Origin: Bin87 sp963665395
Lineage (GTDB): Bacteria; Chloroflexota; Dehalococcoidia; Lucifugimonadales; UBA3495
Assembly: GCA_963665395.2 (NCBI GenBank)
Contig: OY762251.1
Coordinates: forward strand, 1,922,001-1,986,000
DNA: 64,000 nucleotides
Direction: 5' to 3'
A program made the translations under genes and the position numbers. Each line of letters starts with the position of its first letter. Position 1 is the stretch's first letter. The notes beneath the pieces were generated by a model. That model had not been told where the DNA came from. It saw nothing but the letters and a program-made list of their open reading frames with translations, and did not search any database. This document shows, piece by piece, positions 8,135 through 15,655 of the stretch.

Positions 8135-8479
8135 ATGACTACCAAAGACGATACTCCACCTGAGCATCCGGGCGCAATTCTGACCGCGGAACTCAAGGAA
8201 CTCGGCCTGTCCCCTGACGAGTTTGACGCCGCATTGGCCTTGCCCACCGGTGCTACTGCGGAACTTCTGGCCCAACGCTGCGGCGTGACTCCAGAAATGG
8301 CCCTGCGTCTGGGGCGCTACTTCGGCACCACCCCTCGGTTCTGGATGGATCTACAGAACGCTTACGACCTGCACGCAGCAAAACGTGAGCATGGCGCCGC
8401 CATCGCCGCCCAAATCACCCCGCGCATCACCCTCGACGATATTCCCGTTTGGGCCGGCGGCAACAAGATTACCGACTAG
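8135..8479 (+). CDS. higA: HigA-type antitoxin (second copy)
   Basis: A 114-residue HigA antitoxin, clearly paralogous to the gene at 7475 (HPGAILTAELKELGLSPDEFDAALALPTGATAELLAQRCGVTPEMALRL). It lies 10 bases after higB with GGAGG upstream of the ATG, which is the canonical higB-higA order. The two antitoxins flanking one toxin may have different partners or one may be a redundant repressor. The C-terminus ends VWAGGNKITD without an added domain. Confidence 0.9.
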   Translation: MTTKDDTPPEHPGAILTAELKELGLSPDEFDAALALPTGATAELLAQRCGVTPEMALRLGRYFGTTPRFWMDLQNAYDLHAAKREHGAAIAAQITPRITLDDIPVWAGGNKITD

Positions 8480-8516
8480 CGACCAGCCGGCAACCCCATG
8501 GATTAGCCGAGTGTCG

Positions 8517-8711
8517 TCACGCCAGCAGCGTGCTCACTTTGCCAACGACTTCGTGCATGACACGATTGCCGCTCCGACATTCAAACCGCGCCCGCCTGGC
8601 TTTCCAGTCCAGACTTTTTATCTGGTCGGCCAGCGCTACGCCGGTAACTGACCCATCGGCGGGCAATTCGACCTCGAACGGATAACCCTTCACCTGCGAG
8701 GTTATGGGACA
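8517..8711 (-). pseudogene. mazF toxin remnant, 5' part deleted
   Basis: The minus strand encodes the C-terminal half of a MazF/PemK mRNA interferase: CPITSQVKGYPFEVELP, GVALADQIKSLDW and VVGKVSTLLA followed by TGA. MazF is usually about 110 residues; only about 64 codons remain. The region coding for the N-terminal beta-strand and catalytic arginine loop is missing, and the start region next to mazE is out of frame with the rest. The antitoxin gene immediately upstream is intact. Confidence 0.8.
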
Positions 8712-8721
8712 TAATCAGCAA

Positions 8722-8961
8722 TCACCATATCTCGTTCCCCTGCGGAGCGCCCGTGTCCTCCTCTCCGTGGAGATTGTCGGGCGTCACCTGTTCCAGCAGG
8801 CCGAGCAGGTCGTAGGTTTGCTTTCGCAGCAGCAGGGTATCGCCTTCGGGGACAAGCTCAACCGCTGATCCCTCCTGCACCCCCCATTGCTCGGCAATGG
8901 GCTTGGGAATGCGTATCGCCAGGCTGGAACCCCAGGTTGCGACCCTCGTCCTCGCCGCCAT
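8722..8961 (-). CDS. mazE: MazE/AbrB-type antitoxin
   Basis: A 79-residue AbrB/MazE-fold DNA-binding protein: TRVATWGSSLAIRIPKPIAEQWGVQEGSAVELVPEGDTLLLR is the typical swapped-hairpin barrel, followed by an acidic tail (NLHGEEDTGAPQGNEIW) that would wrap the toxin. The ATG at 8961 follows AGGAGG by 8 bases. Its partner mazF is truncated, so this is an orphan antitoxin that may now act only as a regulator. Confidence 0.85.
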   Translation of the reverse strand: MAARTRVATWGSSLAIRIPKPIAEQWGVQEGSAVELVPEGDTLLLRKQTYDLLGLLEQVTPDNLHGEEDTGAPQGNEIW

Positions 8962-9156
8962 TGGTGGCACCTCCTCTTTCGTATCTATATTGTATATTCC
9001 CGAAGGCGCTTTTCAAGATCTGTCCTCCCATTCCCGCTCGAGCAAGCGGCGCCGACGCAGGACGCCTTGCCGCCTGTGATAATATTCGCGGCAGACGGCT
9101 GCCGAACCCCCATTATCAATCACCACGCGGGCTAGCAACCCGAGGAGCGCACAGTT

Positions 9157-10227
9157 ATGAAATTCGGATTGATGTACGAAATCCAGGTTCCCGAACCCCA
9201 CTACCCCGGCATCGAAGCCGAACGGTACAAGCAGGTGATGGCCCAGGTGGAACTGGCCGACGACGTGGGCTTTGACTACTTCTGGACGGTGGAGCACCAC
9301 TTCCTGCGGGAGTTCTCCCACTGCTCCGCGCCGGAAGTGCTGTACGGCGCGATTTCCCAGCGCACCAAGCGCATTCGCATCGGCCACGCCGTGGCGTTGC
9401 TGCCGGGCGCGTACAACCACCCCGTCCGCGTCGCCGAGCGGGCTGCCGTGCTGGACATCGTCAGCGATGGCCGCATGGACTTGGGCACGGGCCGCTCCAC
9501 CACCCTCATCGAGATGGACGGCTTCGAGGTGGACCCCGAAACCACCAAGTCCCAGTGGCGCGAGGCCATCGGCATGATCCCCCGGATGTGGACAGAAGAC
9601 CCCTTCTCCCACGCCGGCGAGTTCTACAACATCCCGCCGCGGTCGGTGATTCCCAAGCCGGTGCAGGCCCCGCACCCGCCGTTGTGGATGGCGTGCAGCC
9701 AGCCTGCCTCTTTCGGCGAGGCCGGCGAGCTGGGCGTCGGCGTCCTCTGCTTCAACCTGGGCGGACACGAACAGCTGGTGGAACGAGTGGGGATTTACCG
9801 CGAGGCGGTGAAGAACGCCCATCCTATCGGCAGCATGGTCAACGACAACATCGCCGCCCTCTGCATGGTTCACGTCGCCGAGACTGACGAGGAAGCCTAC
9901 GAGTCCGCCGCCCGCGAGGGCGAATGGTTCGTCGGCAAGGCCGAGGAACTGTACGCGCCCTGGTCCGGCCGCAACGTGCCGCAGAGCTATCAATTCGCCG
10001 TCAACGCCGTCCAGGAGGAGCGCGTGGACAAGACGGCCGACGACCACCTGGCCTCCGGCGCCTTCGCCATGGGCACGCCGGAAACGGTCATCAAGACCAT
10101 CGAAAAGTACCAGGAAGCCGGCGTTGATCAGCTCCTCTGCTTCATGCAGATGGGCAACTTGCCCCACAGCAAGATAATGAACAGCATCCGCCTCTTCGGA
10201 AAGTACGTCATCCCGCACTTCCTGTAG
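9157..10227 (+). CDS. LLM-class flavin-dependent oxidoreductase
   Basis: A 356-residue luciferase-like monooxygenase (TIM barrel using FMN or F420). Recognisable family stretches are FDYFWTVEHHF, RIRIGHAVALLPGAYNHPVRVAERAAVLDIVSDGRMDLGTGR, PLWMACSQP and a C-terminal GTPETVIKTIEKYQEAGVDQLL. The substrate is not predictable. Copies of this family are abundant in SAR202-type Chloroflexota, which fits the proposed origin. Its ATG has GAGGAG upstream. MITE copy 2 sits 10 bases beyond the stop. Confidence 0.9.
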   Translation: MKFGLMYEIQVPEPHYPGIEAERYKQVMAQVELADDVGFDYFWTVEHHFLREFSHCSAPEVLYGAISQRTKRIRIGHAVALLPGAYNHPVRVAERAAVLDIVSDGRMDLGTGRSTTLIEMDGFEVDPETTKSQWREAIGMIPRMWTEDPFSHAGEFYNIPPRSVIPKPVQAPHPPLWMACSQPASFGEAGELGVGVLCFNLGGHEQLVERVGIYREAVKNAHPIGSMVNDNIAALCMVHVAETDEEAYESAAREGEWFVGKAEELYAPWSGRNVPQSYQFAVNAVQEERVDKTADDHLASGAFAMGTPETVIKTIEKYQEAGVDQLLCFMQMGNLPHSKIMNSIRLFGKYVIPHFL

Positions 10228-10237
10228 GCAACCGGAC

Positions 10238-10349
10238 GGTAGCGTTGCAATTTAGGTGGTTTGATCCGGCCAACGTTGTTGCCGGCGCGGGTAGGGGCGA
10301 ATAATTATTCGCCCCTACGAAGAGAAACCACCTAAAACGGAACGCTACC
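10238..10349. mobile_element. MITE copy 2 (112 bp) with nested palindrome
   Basis: Ends are GGTAGCGTTGCAATTTAGG and CCTAAAACGGAACGCTACC. Flanking target copies are CAACCGGAC (10229-10237) and CAACCGGAG (10350-10358), eight of nine bases identical. The interior differs from the other copies: it holds the 28-bp palindrome of GTAGGGGCGAATAA type at 10291-10318, which also occurs free at 29125-29152 and in a decayed form at 18544-18570. Confidence 0.88.
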
Positions 10350-10422
10350 CAACCGGAGCCCGCCGTTGCATTTTCCGCGACGGCGGGCTAGGATAACGTT
10401 GCTCTGACGTAGCGGAACGCCA

Positions 10423-10722
10423 ATGTGGCAAAACATCGTAATCGGATTTCTCAGAGACAATCGGCTTGACCAAGAGCGCAAACGCGCGACATCTGCTGAG
10501 GCCAAAGCCGCCGCCGCCGAGGTCAAGGCCGCCACTGCCGAGGTTGTAATTCAGCAGGAACGGGAACGCGCTGACCGGGAACGGCAAAATGCCGACCGGG
10601 AACGGGAACGCGCCGATCATCTCCTGGTGGAGCTGGAACGCCTGCGTGAAGCCTACGTGAACGCCACCGAGGCCATCATCCAACGCCTACAGGAGCACGA
10701 CGGCAATCACCCGCCCAACTAA
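10423..10722 (+). CDS. Short coiled-coil protein
   Basis: A 99-residue protein that is nearly all coiled coil. It has Ala/Lys/Glu-rich repeats (AKAAAAEVKAATAEV) followed by RERADRERQNADRERERAD heptads and a leucine-rich end. An N-terminal MWQNIVIGFLRDN could be a short hydrophobic anchor. No domain is recognised. It stands alone between MITE copy 2 and the convergent cysteine cluster; base composition is like the neighbours. It may be a real gene or a repeat-rich remnant. Confidence 0.45.
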   Translation: MWQNIVIGFLRDNRLDQERKRATSAEAKAAAAEVKAATAEVVIQQERERADRERQNADRERERADHLLVELERLREAYVNATEAIIQRLQEHDGNHPPN

Positions 10723-10796
10723 TGAAGAGTTTTGCGACCAAGCGTAAGAGCGGGTGTGCGACCCGCCCTTCTGCGTTGTTGAAGTTTGTTCTATGG

Positions 10797-11099
10797 TCAG
10801 TCCGACGACGGCAGTTGTTTCGCCTCCTGCAACTCCATCGGATCCCCGTTGAGGCGCAGGTCGCATTTGCCCGCCTTGGTGATGAGTACCGACACGCTGC
10901 CATCGGCTGAGGTGAGCCGCTTGCCCATGGTGACCTCCGGCGCGTCGTCCGCCGGAGTCATCCCGCCGAAATCCACGTTGGGGCCCTTGACTTGCAGCAG
11001 AATATCGCCGTCGGTCAGGTCCCCCTCGCCGCTGGCTTTGCTGACGATCATCTCCGCCCCGCCCGGTCCGACGTAACGCTGTCCAGTCTTCAAGTTCAT
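10797..11099 (-). CDS. Small protein downstream of cysM, unknown
   Basis: A 100-residue protein starting MNLKTGQRYVGPGGAEMIV. It is beta-rich with many Gly and Asp residues and resembles short SH3-like or single-domain cytoplasmic proteins, but I cannot assign a family. It does not end in Gly-Gly, so it is not the missing CysO/ThiS-type sulfur carrier. It lies 41 bases beyond cysM on the same strand and is probably the last gene of the moeB-cysM transcript. Confidence 0.5.
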   Translation of the reverse strand: MNLKTGQRYVGPGGAEMIVSKASGEGDLTDGDILLQVKGPNVDFGGMTPADDAPEVTMGKRLTSADGSVSVLITKAGKCDLRLNGDPMELQEAKQLPSSD

Positions 11100-11140
11100 C
11101 GCTGGAAATACCTCTCAATTTCGCATTTGTACAGAAAGAA

Positions 11141-12094
11141 TCACCACCAGATCTTGCCCTGCGCCTCTTTCGCCAGCGTCTCGTAATCCTTCGTCCACAG
11201 CTGGCTGCTCAGGTACTTCCAGCCGCCATCGGCCAGGAGACAGACCACATTCCCGCCTTCCATGCGCTCGGCCCACTTCAACGCGCCGGCGATCACCGAA
11301 CCCGATGAGATGCCGGCGAAGATGCCTTCCTTGTCCATCAGTTCCTTGGTCATGTAGAAGGAATCGAAACTGTTGACCAGCAGGCGGTTGTCCAACAGGT
11401 TGATGTCCAGGATCGGAGGGATGAAGCCGTCTTCCAGCCGGCGCAGTCCCGAGATGAAGTCATCCGGCTCGGGAGCGACGGCGATGATCTTGATGTCGCT
11501 GCGATGTTCCTTGAGCCGTCGGGCGTTGCCCATGAGCGTCCCGCCGGTGCCCAAACCGGCCACGAACACGTCAACGTCGGGCAAGGCTTCCACGATCTCC
11601 TGGCCGGTGCCCTCATAGTGGGCTTCGGGATTGCCTTCGTTGCCGTACTGGTAGAGCATCAGGTAGTCGTGGGGGTTCTTTTCCACCATTTCCTGGGCCA
11701 CCACCACGCTGCCGTTGGTGCCCAGCGCGCCGTCGGAATAGACGATCTCCGCGCCGTAGGCTTCCAGCAACTGGGTGCGTTCCACCGACACGTTTTCCGG
11801 CATCACCACCTTGACCTGGTAGCCCTTCAGCCGCCCGATCATCGCCAGCGAGATTCCGGTGTTGCCCGAAGTCGGCTCCAGGATGGTGCGGTTGGGCGAA
11901 ATCTCGCCGTCGGCTTCGGCCCGCTCGATCATCTTCAAGCCGATGCGGTCCTTGACGCTGCCGGTGGGGTTTTGCCCTTCCAGCTTGGCGTAGATGCGCA
12001 CGTCAGGGTTGGGGCTGATGTTTTGCAACTCCACCAACGGGGTGTTGCCGATGGTGCCGAGAAGCCCCTTGTATGTAGATTTGGCAACCATCAC
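11141..12094 (-). CDS. cysM: Cysteine synthase, CysM type
   Basis: A 317-residue PLP-dependent O-acyl/O-phospho-serine sulfhydrylase. The Schiff-base lysine is Lys48 in EGQNPTGSVKDR. PTSGNTGISLA binds substrate and GLGTGGTLMG the PLP phosphate. The C-terminal DGGWKYLSSQLW is like the mycobacterial CysM, which takes sulfur from the thiocarboxylated carrier CysO and uses O-phosphoserine. The adjacent MoeB-like activating enzyme supports that route. A sulfide-using CysK role cannot be excluded. ATG-ATG at the start gives an alternative one codon later. Confidence 0.88.
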   Translation of the reverse strand: MMVAKSTYKGLLGTIGNTPLVELQNISPNPDVRIYAKLEGQNPTGSVKDRIGLKMIERAEADGEISPNRTILEPTSGNTGISLAMIGRLKGYQVKVVMPENVSVERTQLLEAYGAEIVYSDGALGTNGSVVVAQEMVEKNPHDYLMLYQYGNEGNPEAHYEGTGQEIVEALPDVDVFVAGLGTGGTLMGNARRLKEHRSDIKIIAVAPEPDDFISGLRRLEDGFIPPILDINLLDNRLLVNSFDSFYMTKELMDKEGIFAGISSGSVIAGALKWAERMEGGNVVCLLADGGWKYLSSQLWTKDYETLAKEAQGKIWW

Positions 12095-12134
12095 TCTTCA
12101 CTGTCATTCCGGCGAAAGTCGCGGAGTTGCTGCG

Positions 12135-12983
12135 CTACACGGCTCCGGCAGCAACCGCCAGCGGTTCCGGGGCCTCGGCCACGCCGCAGAACACCTCGTA
12201 GTCGATGAGTTCCGTCACGGTGGGATTGTCGCCGCACAGCGGGCAGGCCGGATTGCGCCGCAGCCGCACTTCCCGGAACTGCATACTCAGCGCGTCGATG
12301 ACCAGCAGGCGCGAGGCCAGACCCTCGCCGATGCCCAGGATGTGCTTCAGCGCCTCGGTGGCCTGGATTGAACCCACCAGGCCGGTCAGCGCGCCCAGCA
12401 CGCCGGCTTCAGCGCAGTTGGGCACCATGCCCGGAGGTGGCGGCGCCGGGAACAGGCAGCGGTAGCAGCCCTGCCCGGGTAGGAACACCGTGGCCTGGCC
12501 GTCGAAAATCAGAATGCTGCCGTCGATCAAAGGCTTGTTCAGCAGGTAGCAGGCGTCGTTGACCAGGTACCGGGTGGCGAAGTTATCAGCGCCGTTGATA
12601 ACGATGTCGTACTGGCCGATGATGTCGAAGGCGTTCTCGGAAGTCAGCCAGGCTTCGTGCAGCACCACGTTCACTTCGGGGTTGTAGGACTTGATGTTGT
12701 CCAGCGCCGACTGGACCTTGGGACGGCCCACGTCGGGGGTGTGGTGCAGGATCTGGCGTTGCAGGTTGGACAACTCCACCACGTCGAAGTCAACGATACC
12801 CAGCTTGCCCACGCCGGCCAGGGCCAGGTACACGGCGGAAGGGGAACCCAAGCCGCCGGCCCCGATAATCAGCGCGCTGGCCTCCATCATCTTGCGCTGG
12901 CCGGCGCTGCCGACATCCTGCATGATGATGTGGCGACTGTAGCGTTTTACCTGGTCGGGGGTCAGGCGAAGGGGCTGGACCAT
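12135..12983 (-). CDS. moeB: MoeB/ThiF-family sulfur-carrier adenylyltransferase
   Basis: A 282-residue E1-like enzyme that adenylates the C-terminal Gly of ubiquitin-like sulfur carriers. It has GAGGLGSPSAVYLALAGVG for ATP, the R in LQRQILH, GADNFATRYLVND, the candidate catalytic Cys in PNCAEAGVLG, and two zinc pairs (CYRC and CPLC). There is no C-terminal rhodanese domain, unlike MoeZ (about 390 residues). Linked to cysM (41-base gap), it probably charges a CysO-like carrier, although no carrier gene is in the window. A GGAGG site precedes the ATG. Confidence 0.9.
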   Translation of the reverse strand: MVQPLRLTPDQVKRYSRHIIMQDVGSAGQRKMMEASALIIGAGGLGSPSAVYLALAGVGKLGIVDFDVVELSNLQRQILHHTPDVGRPKVQSALDNIKSYNPEVNVVLHEAWLTSENAFDIIGQYDIVINGADNFATRYLVNDACYLLNKPLIDGSILIFDGQATVFLPGQGCYRCLFPAPPPPGMVPNCAEAGVLGALTGLVGSIQATEALKHILGIGEGLASRLLVIDALSMQFREVRLRRNPACPLCGDNPTVTELIDYEVFCGVAEAPEPLAVAAGAV

Positions 12984-13205
12984 TTCCGATTCCTCCCTTG
13001 ATGTCGGTTCCTCGTTGCAACGAAAAACCTGCGCCCATTGCCGTTAGGCGACGGCTTTCGGCGGGCGCAGGCGGGGCTCATATCGCAAACCGCCGGCCCC
13101 TATGTGCTGGGACAGGCGCAGGGATTAAGTGGCGGTTTCGTGGACAGCATTGCGTGGCAAAGTTTATCGCCGGGCCGCAAAACTTGTCAAGATTTTGGCA
13201 ATCTC

Positions 13206-13338
13206 GGTAGCGTTGCAATTTAGGTGGTTCAGTTTTACGGCAATGCATTCGAGCGGCCAAAACTGCTGCTGCGCCAACGAGATTGCCACGCTGCGCTCGC
13301 AATGACAAAGACCAAACCACCTAAAACGGAACGTTACC
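13206..13338. mobile_element. MITE copy 3 (133 bp)
   Basis: Ends GGTAGCGTTGCAATTTAGG and CCTAAAACGGAACGTTACC, with a perfect 8-bp target duplication GCAATCTC at 13198-13205 and 13339-13346. It lies between the Rrf2 regulator gene and moeB-cysM, just after the regulator's stop, so it may separate the two transcription units. The rest of the 365-base gap between them shows no gene. Confidence 0.9.
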
Positions 13339-13348
13339 GCAATCTCCG

Positions 13349-13819
13349 CTAGGTCGAGCCGGCGGGCACCGGGTCCGGCAGCGCCTCCCGATGATCCCCT
13401 TCCGCGATCAGGGCGCTCTGACGCTCCGCCAGGTGGGCCAAGGTAGTCGCTTCGAGCACCTGTTGGATGGATTCCTCCACTGATTGCCAAATTTCCTTCT
13501 GGGCGCACGAATCGGCGAACATGCAATCCGTGGGCAGAGTGAGGCAGTCCAACGGGGAGGAATTTCCGTCCAGCTCCTGCATGATGTCGTACAGGTTGAC
13601 GGTCTGTGGATGGCGAGCCAGCAGATGACCGCCCTGGGGACCGCGCCGGCTATGCACGAATCCGCTCTTGTTGAGGGTGGACATCAGCCGTTCCAGGTAG
13701 GGTTCGGGGATGCCCTGGCGGTACGCGATAGCCGCCGTCTGCACCGGGCCGTCGCCATAGCGCATGGCCAACTCAACCAATGCCCGCACACCGTAGTCAA
13801 CTCGCATCGGAATGCGCAC
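13349..13819 (-). CDS. Rrf2-family regulator with IscR-like cysteines
   Basis: A 156-residue Rrf2 transcription factor. It starts MRIPMRVDYGVRALVELA, has the winged helix (AYRQGIPEPYLERLMSTLNKSGFVHSRRGPQGGHLLAR) and three cysteines, Cys92, Cys99 and Cys105, with spacing close to the [2Fe-2S]-binding cysteines of IscR. It lies upstream of moeB-cysM on the same strand, so it may sense cysteine or Fe-S status and control that operon, like CymR or IscR. The MITE now separates it from the operon. Direct targets cannot be read from the sequence. Confidence 0.88.
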   Translation of the reverse strand: MRIPMRVDYGVRALVELAMRYGDGPVQTAAIAYRQGIPEPYLERLMSTLNKSGFVHSRRGPQGGHLLARHPQTVNLYDIMQELDGNSSPLDCLTLPTDCMFADSCAQKEIWQSVEESIQQVLEATTLAHLAERQSALIAEGDHREALPDPVPAGST

Positions 13820-13877
13820 AATGACACCTCCGTTATGCTGGGATTATAACCAATCGGAAGCGCGTGTGCCAACCTTG

Positions 13878-14306
13878 TCAGGTTCCGTCCGTTTGCTGAT
13901 TCGTCCGGCGGTCGTACACGGTCATGTACGTCCCGATGCCGGTAGCGATCAGTTGGCCGTCCTCGCCGTAGATCTCCATGTCGCCGACGATGATGCGCCC
14001 GCCCCGGTTCTTGATGCTGCTGCGCGCGGTCAACTCCCCATCCCGCGCCGGCGCGATGAAGTTCAGCTTGAGCTCGATGGTCACGGCGTGCTCGCCTTCT
14101 TTCAGCACCGACCGGCAAGCTCGGAAAAAGGCGTAGTCGGCCAACGCCACCAGGATCCCGCCCTGGACCACGCCGGCGCGCTGCCGGTGGCGGTCGGCCA
14201 CGGTCATAAAGGCCGTACCCACGCCGTCAGCGGACTCACCCGGCCGGATGCCCAGGAGTTCGGCGAAGGGGCCGTCCTGTGTCTCTGCCGTTGCTTGTTG
14301 ACTCAT
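13878..14306 (-). CDS. PaaI-family hotdog thioesterase
   Basis: About 142 residues from the MSQQ start. It has the hotdog core AGVVQGGILVALADYAFFRACRS, IELKLNFIAPARDGELTARSSIKNRGGRIIVGDMEIYGEDGQLIATGIGTY. The Gly-Gly-Ile and Asp of the central helix match PaaI-like acyl-CoA thioesterases. Substrate unknown. An upstream in-frame ATG at 14378 would add 24 residues without family content, so 14306 is preferred. It faces away from the gene at 14456. Confidence 0.88.
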   Translation of the reverse strand: MSQQATAETQDGPFAELLGIRPGESADGVGTAFMTVADRHRQRAGVVQGGILVALADYAFFRACRSVLKEGEHAVTIELKLNFIAPARDGELTARSSIKNRGGRIIVGDMEIYGEDGQLIATGIGTYMTVYDRRTNQQTDGT

Positions 14307-14455
14307 GGTTCGCTCGCTCCCTTTTCTTGCCACTGGCCGGTCCATTATCCGCCCGGCAGCCATTATACTGCCGCCCATCGGTGCAATGTCGCCCGCCGCC
14401 GGCTATACTTGCTATTCGATAATTGCCGACTCCGCGATTCATCATCCACCGAACA

Positions 14456-14845
14456 ATGTCACCAATGACGAAAGGACTCCTCACCGCCCTGGGCGTGATG
14501 CTGATTTGCACCGTCGTGCCGGTCGCTCAACTGCTCCTCGCGCCCTTCGGCCCATTCCTGGGGGCCTACTTCGGCATACGCGATATTGACACGGCGGGAG
14601 AGCAGCCGTTGCTGGCGGCGGCCAAGTTCGGCGCGGTGGTCAGCATGGCATCGGCGGCCATCTTGGTTGTCATCGCCATCATATTGCTGTCCGTGCTGGA
14701 TCTGCCGGTGAAATTCGTCATATTGACTTGGATTGCGGTGGCGGTTTTCGCGTCCTACGTGGCCGTGATGAGCACCCTGGGCGGATTGTATCGCCTGATG
14801 AAGCAGCGGACGGCTGCCCAAACCGCCTCCGCCGGAGCGGATTAG
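14456..14845 (+). CDS. Small integral membrane protein
   Basis: About 129 residues with four hydrophobic segments: LLTALGVMLICTVVPVAQLL, the FGPFLGAYFGI turn, VVSMASAAILVVIAIILLSVL and VILTWIAVAVFASYVAVMSTL. It belongs to the loosely defined small membrane proteins with a GAYFGI-type motif; no function is known. Starts at 14456 and 14465 are both possible. The following larB gene begins three bases after its stop, so they are probably co-transcribed. Confidence 0.65.
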   Translation: MSPMTKGLLTALGVMLICTVVPVAQLLLAPFGPFLGAYFGIRDIDTAGEQPLLAAAKFGAVVSMASAAILVVIAIILLSVLDLPVKFVILTWIAVAVFASYVAVMSTLGGLYRLMKQRTAAQTASAGAD

Positions 14846-14848
14846 CCG

Positions 14849-15637
14849 GTGGCGCTGACCGACCAAGAGCGCGGGGAGCTGGTGACCCTGCTGGAGAGCG
14901 TCCGCGATGGCACTATGGAGGTGTCCACCGCCGTTGCCGCCCTTCGTGACCTCCCCTATCAGGACTTGGGATACGCCCGGCTGGATCACCACCGCCCCCT
15001 GCGCACCGGCTGGCCGGAGGTGGTGCTGGCCGATGGCAAGACGGCAGAGCAGACCGCCGGCATCGTGGCGGCGATGTCCGGCCGCGGCCATCCGGTACTG
15101 GCAACCCGCGCCGCGCCCGAAGTCTATGACGCCGTGGCAATCGCCGTTCCATCGGCCCAATATCACCAACTGGCCCGCTGCATCGTCGTTCCCGACGCCC
15201 GGCCGGTGGAGCAGCGGGAGGTCGGTCTGCTCATCCTCACCGGCGGCACCGCCGACCTGCCCGTAGCGGAGGAAGCCACTATCACCGCCCAACTCATGGG
15301 CTGCAAAGTCAAACGCATCAGCGACGTCGGAGTCGCCGGGCTGCATCGCCTGCTGGCGCAGCGGGAGAGACTGCAAGCGGCGCGGGTAATCGTCGTCGTC
15401 GCCGGGATGGAGGCGGCCCTGGCCAGCGTGGTCTCCGGGCTGGTGTCGGCGCCGGTCATCGCCGTGCCCACCAGCGTCGGTTACGGCGCCAGCTTCGGCG
15501 GATTGGCCGCGCTGCTGGGGATGCTGAACTCCTGCGCCCCAGGCATCGGCGTGGTCAATATCGACAATGGTTTCGGCGCGGGCTATCTGGCGGCGCAGAT
15601 CTGCCTCATGCCGGCCTTGGCCGACGATACGCAGTGA
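14849..15637 (+). CDS. larB: Nickel pincer cofactor biosynthesis protein LarB
   Basis: A 262-residue LarB, which carboxylates and hydrolyses nicotinic acid adenine dinucleotide to start the nickel-pincer nucleotide cofactor. It has LDHHRPLRTGWPEVVLADGKT, LILTGGTADLPVAEEA, ISDVGVAGLHRLL, VVAGMEAALASVVSGLVSAPVIAVPTSVGYGASFGGLAALLGMLNSC and a terminal NIDNGFGAGY, like the AIR-carboxylase fold. It starts with GTG. LarC and LarE are not in the window, so the rest of the pathway, or a user enzyme, must be elsewhere. Confidence 0.93.
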   Translation: MALTDQERGELVTLLESVRDGTMEVSTAVAALRDLPYQDLGYARLDHHRPLRTGWPEVVLADGKTAEQTAGIVAAMSGRGHPVLATRAAPEVYDAVAIAVPSAQYHQLARCIVVPDARPVEQREVGLLILTGGTADLPVAEEATITAQLMGCKVKRISDVGVAGLHRLLAQRERLQAARVIVVVAGMEAALASVVSGLVSAPVIAVPTSVGYGASFGGLAALLGMLNSCAPGIGVVNIDNGFGAGYLAAQICLMPALADDTQ

Positions 15638-15655
15638 AACTATGCGGGAGGCGGA

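Noticed and set aside
14821..14845. Possible extra mini-palindrome (CTCCGCCGGAGCGGATT)
   Set aside because: One arm lacks a base pair and it is explained by Ala-Gly-Ala-Asp codons at the end of the membrane protein gene.
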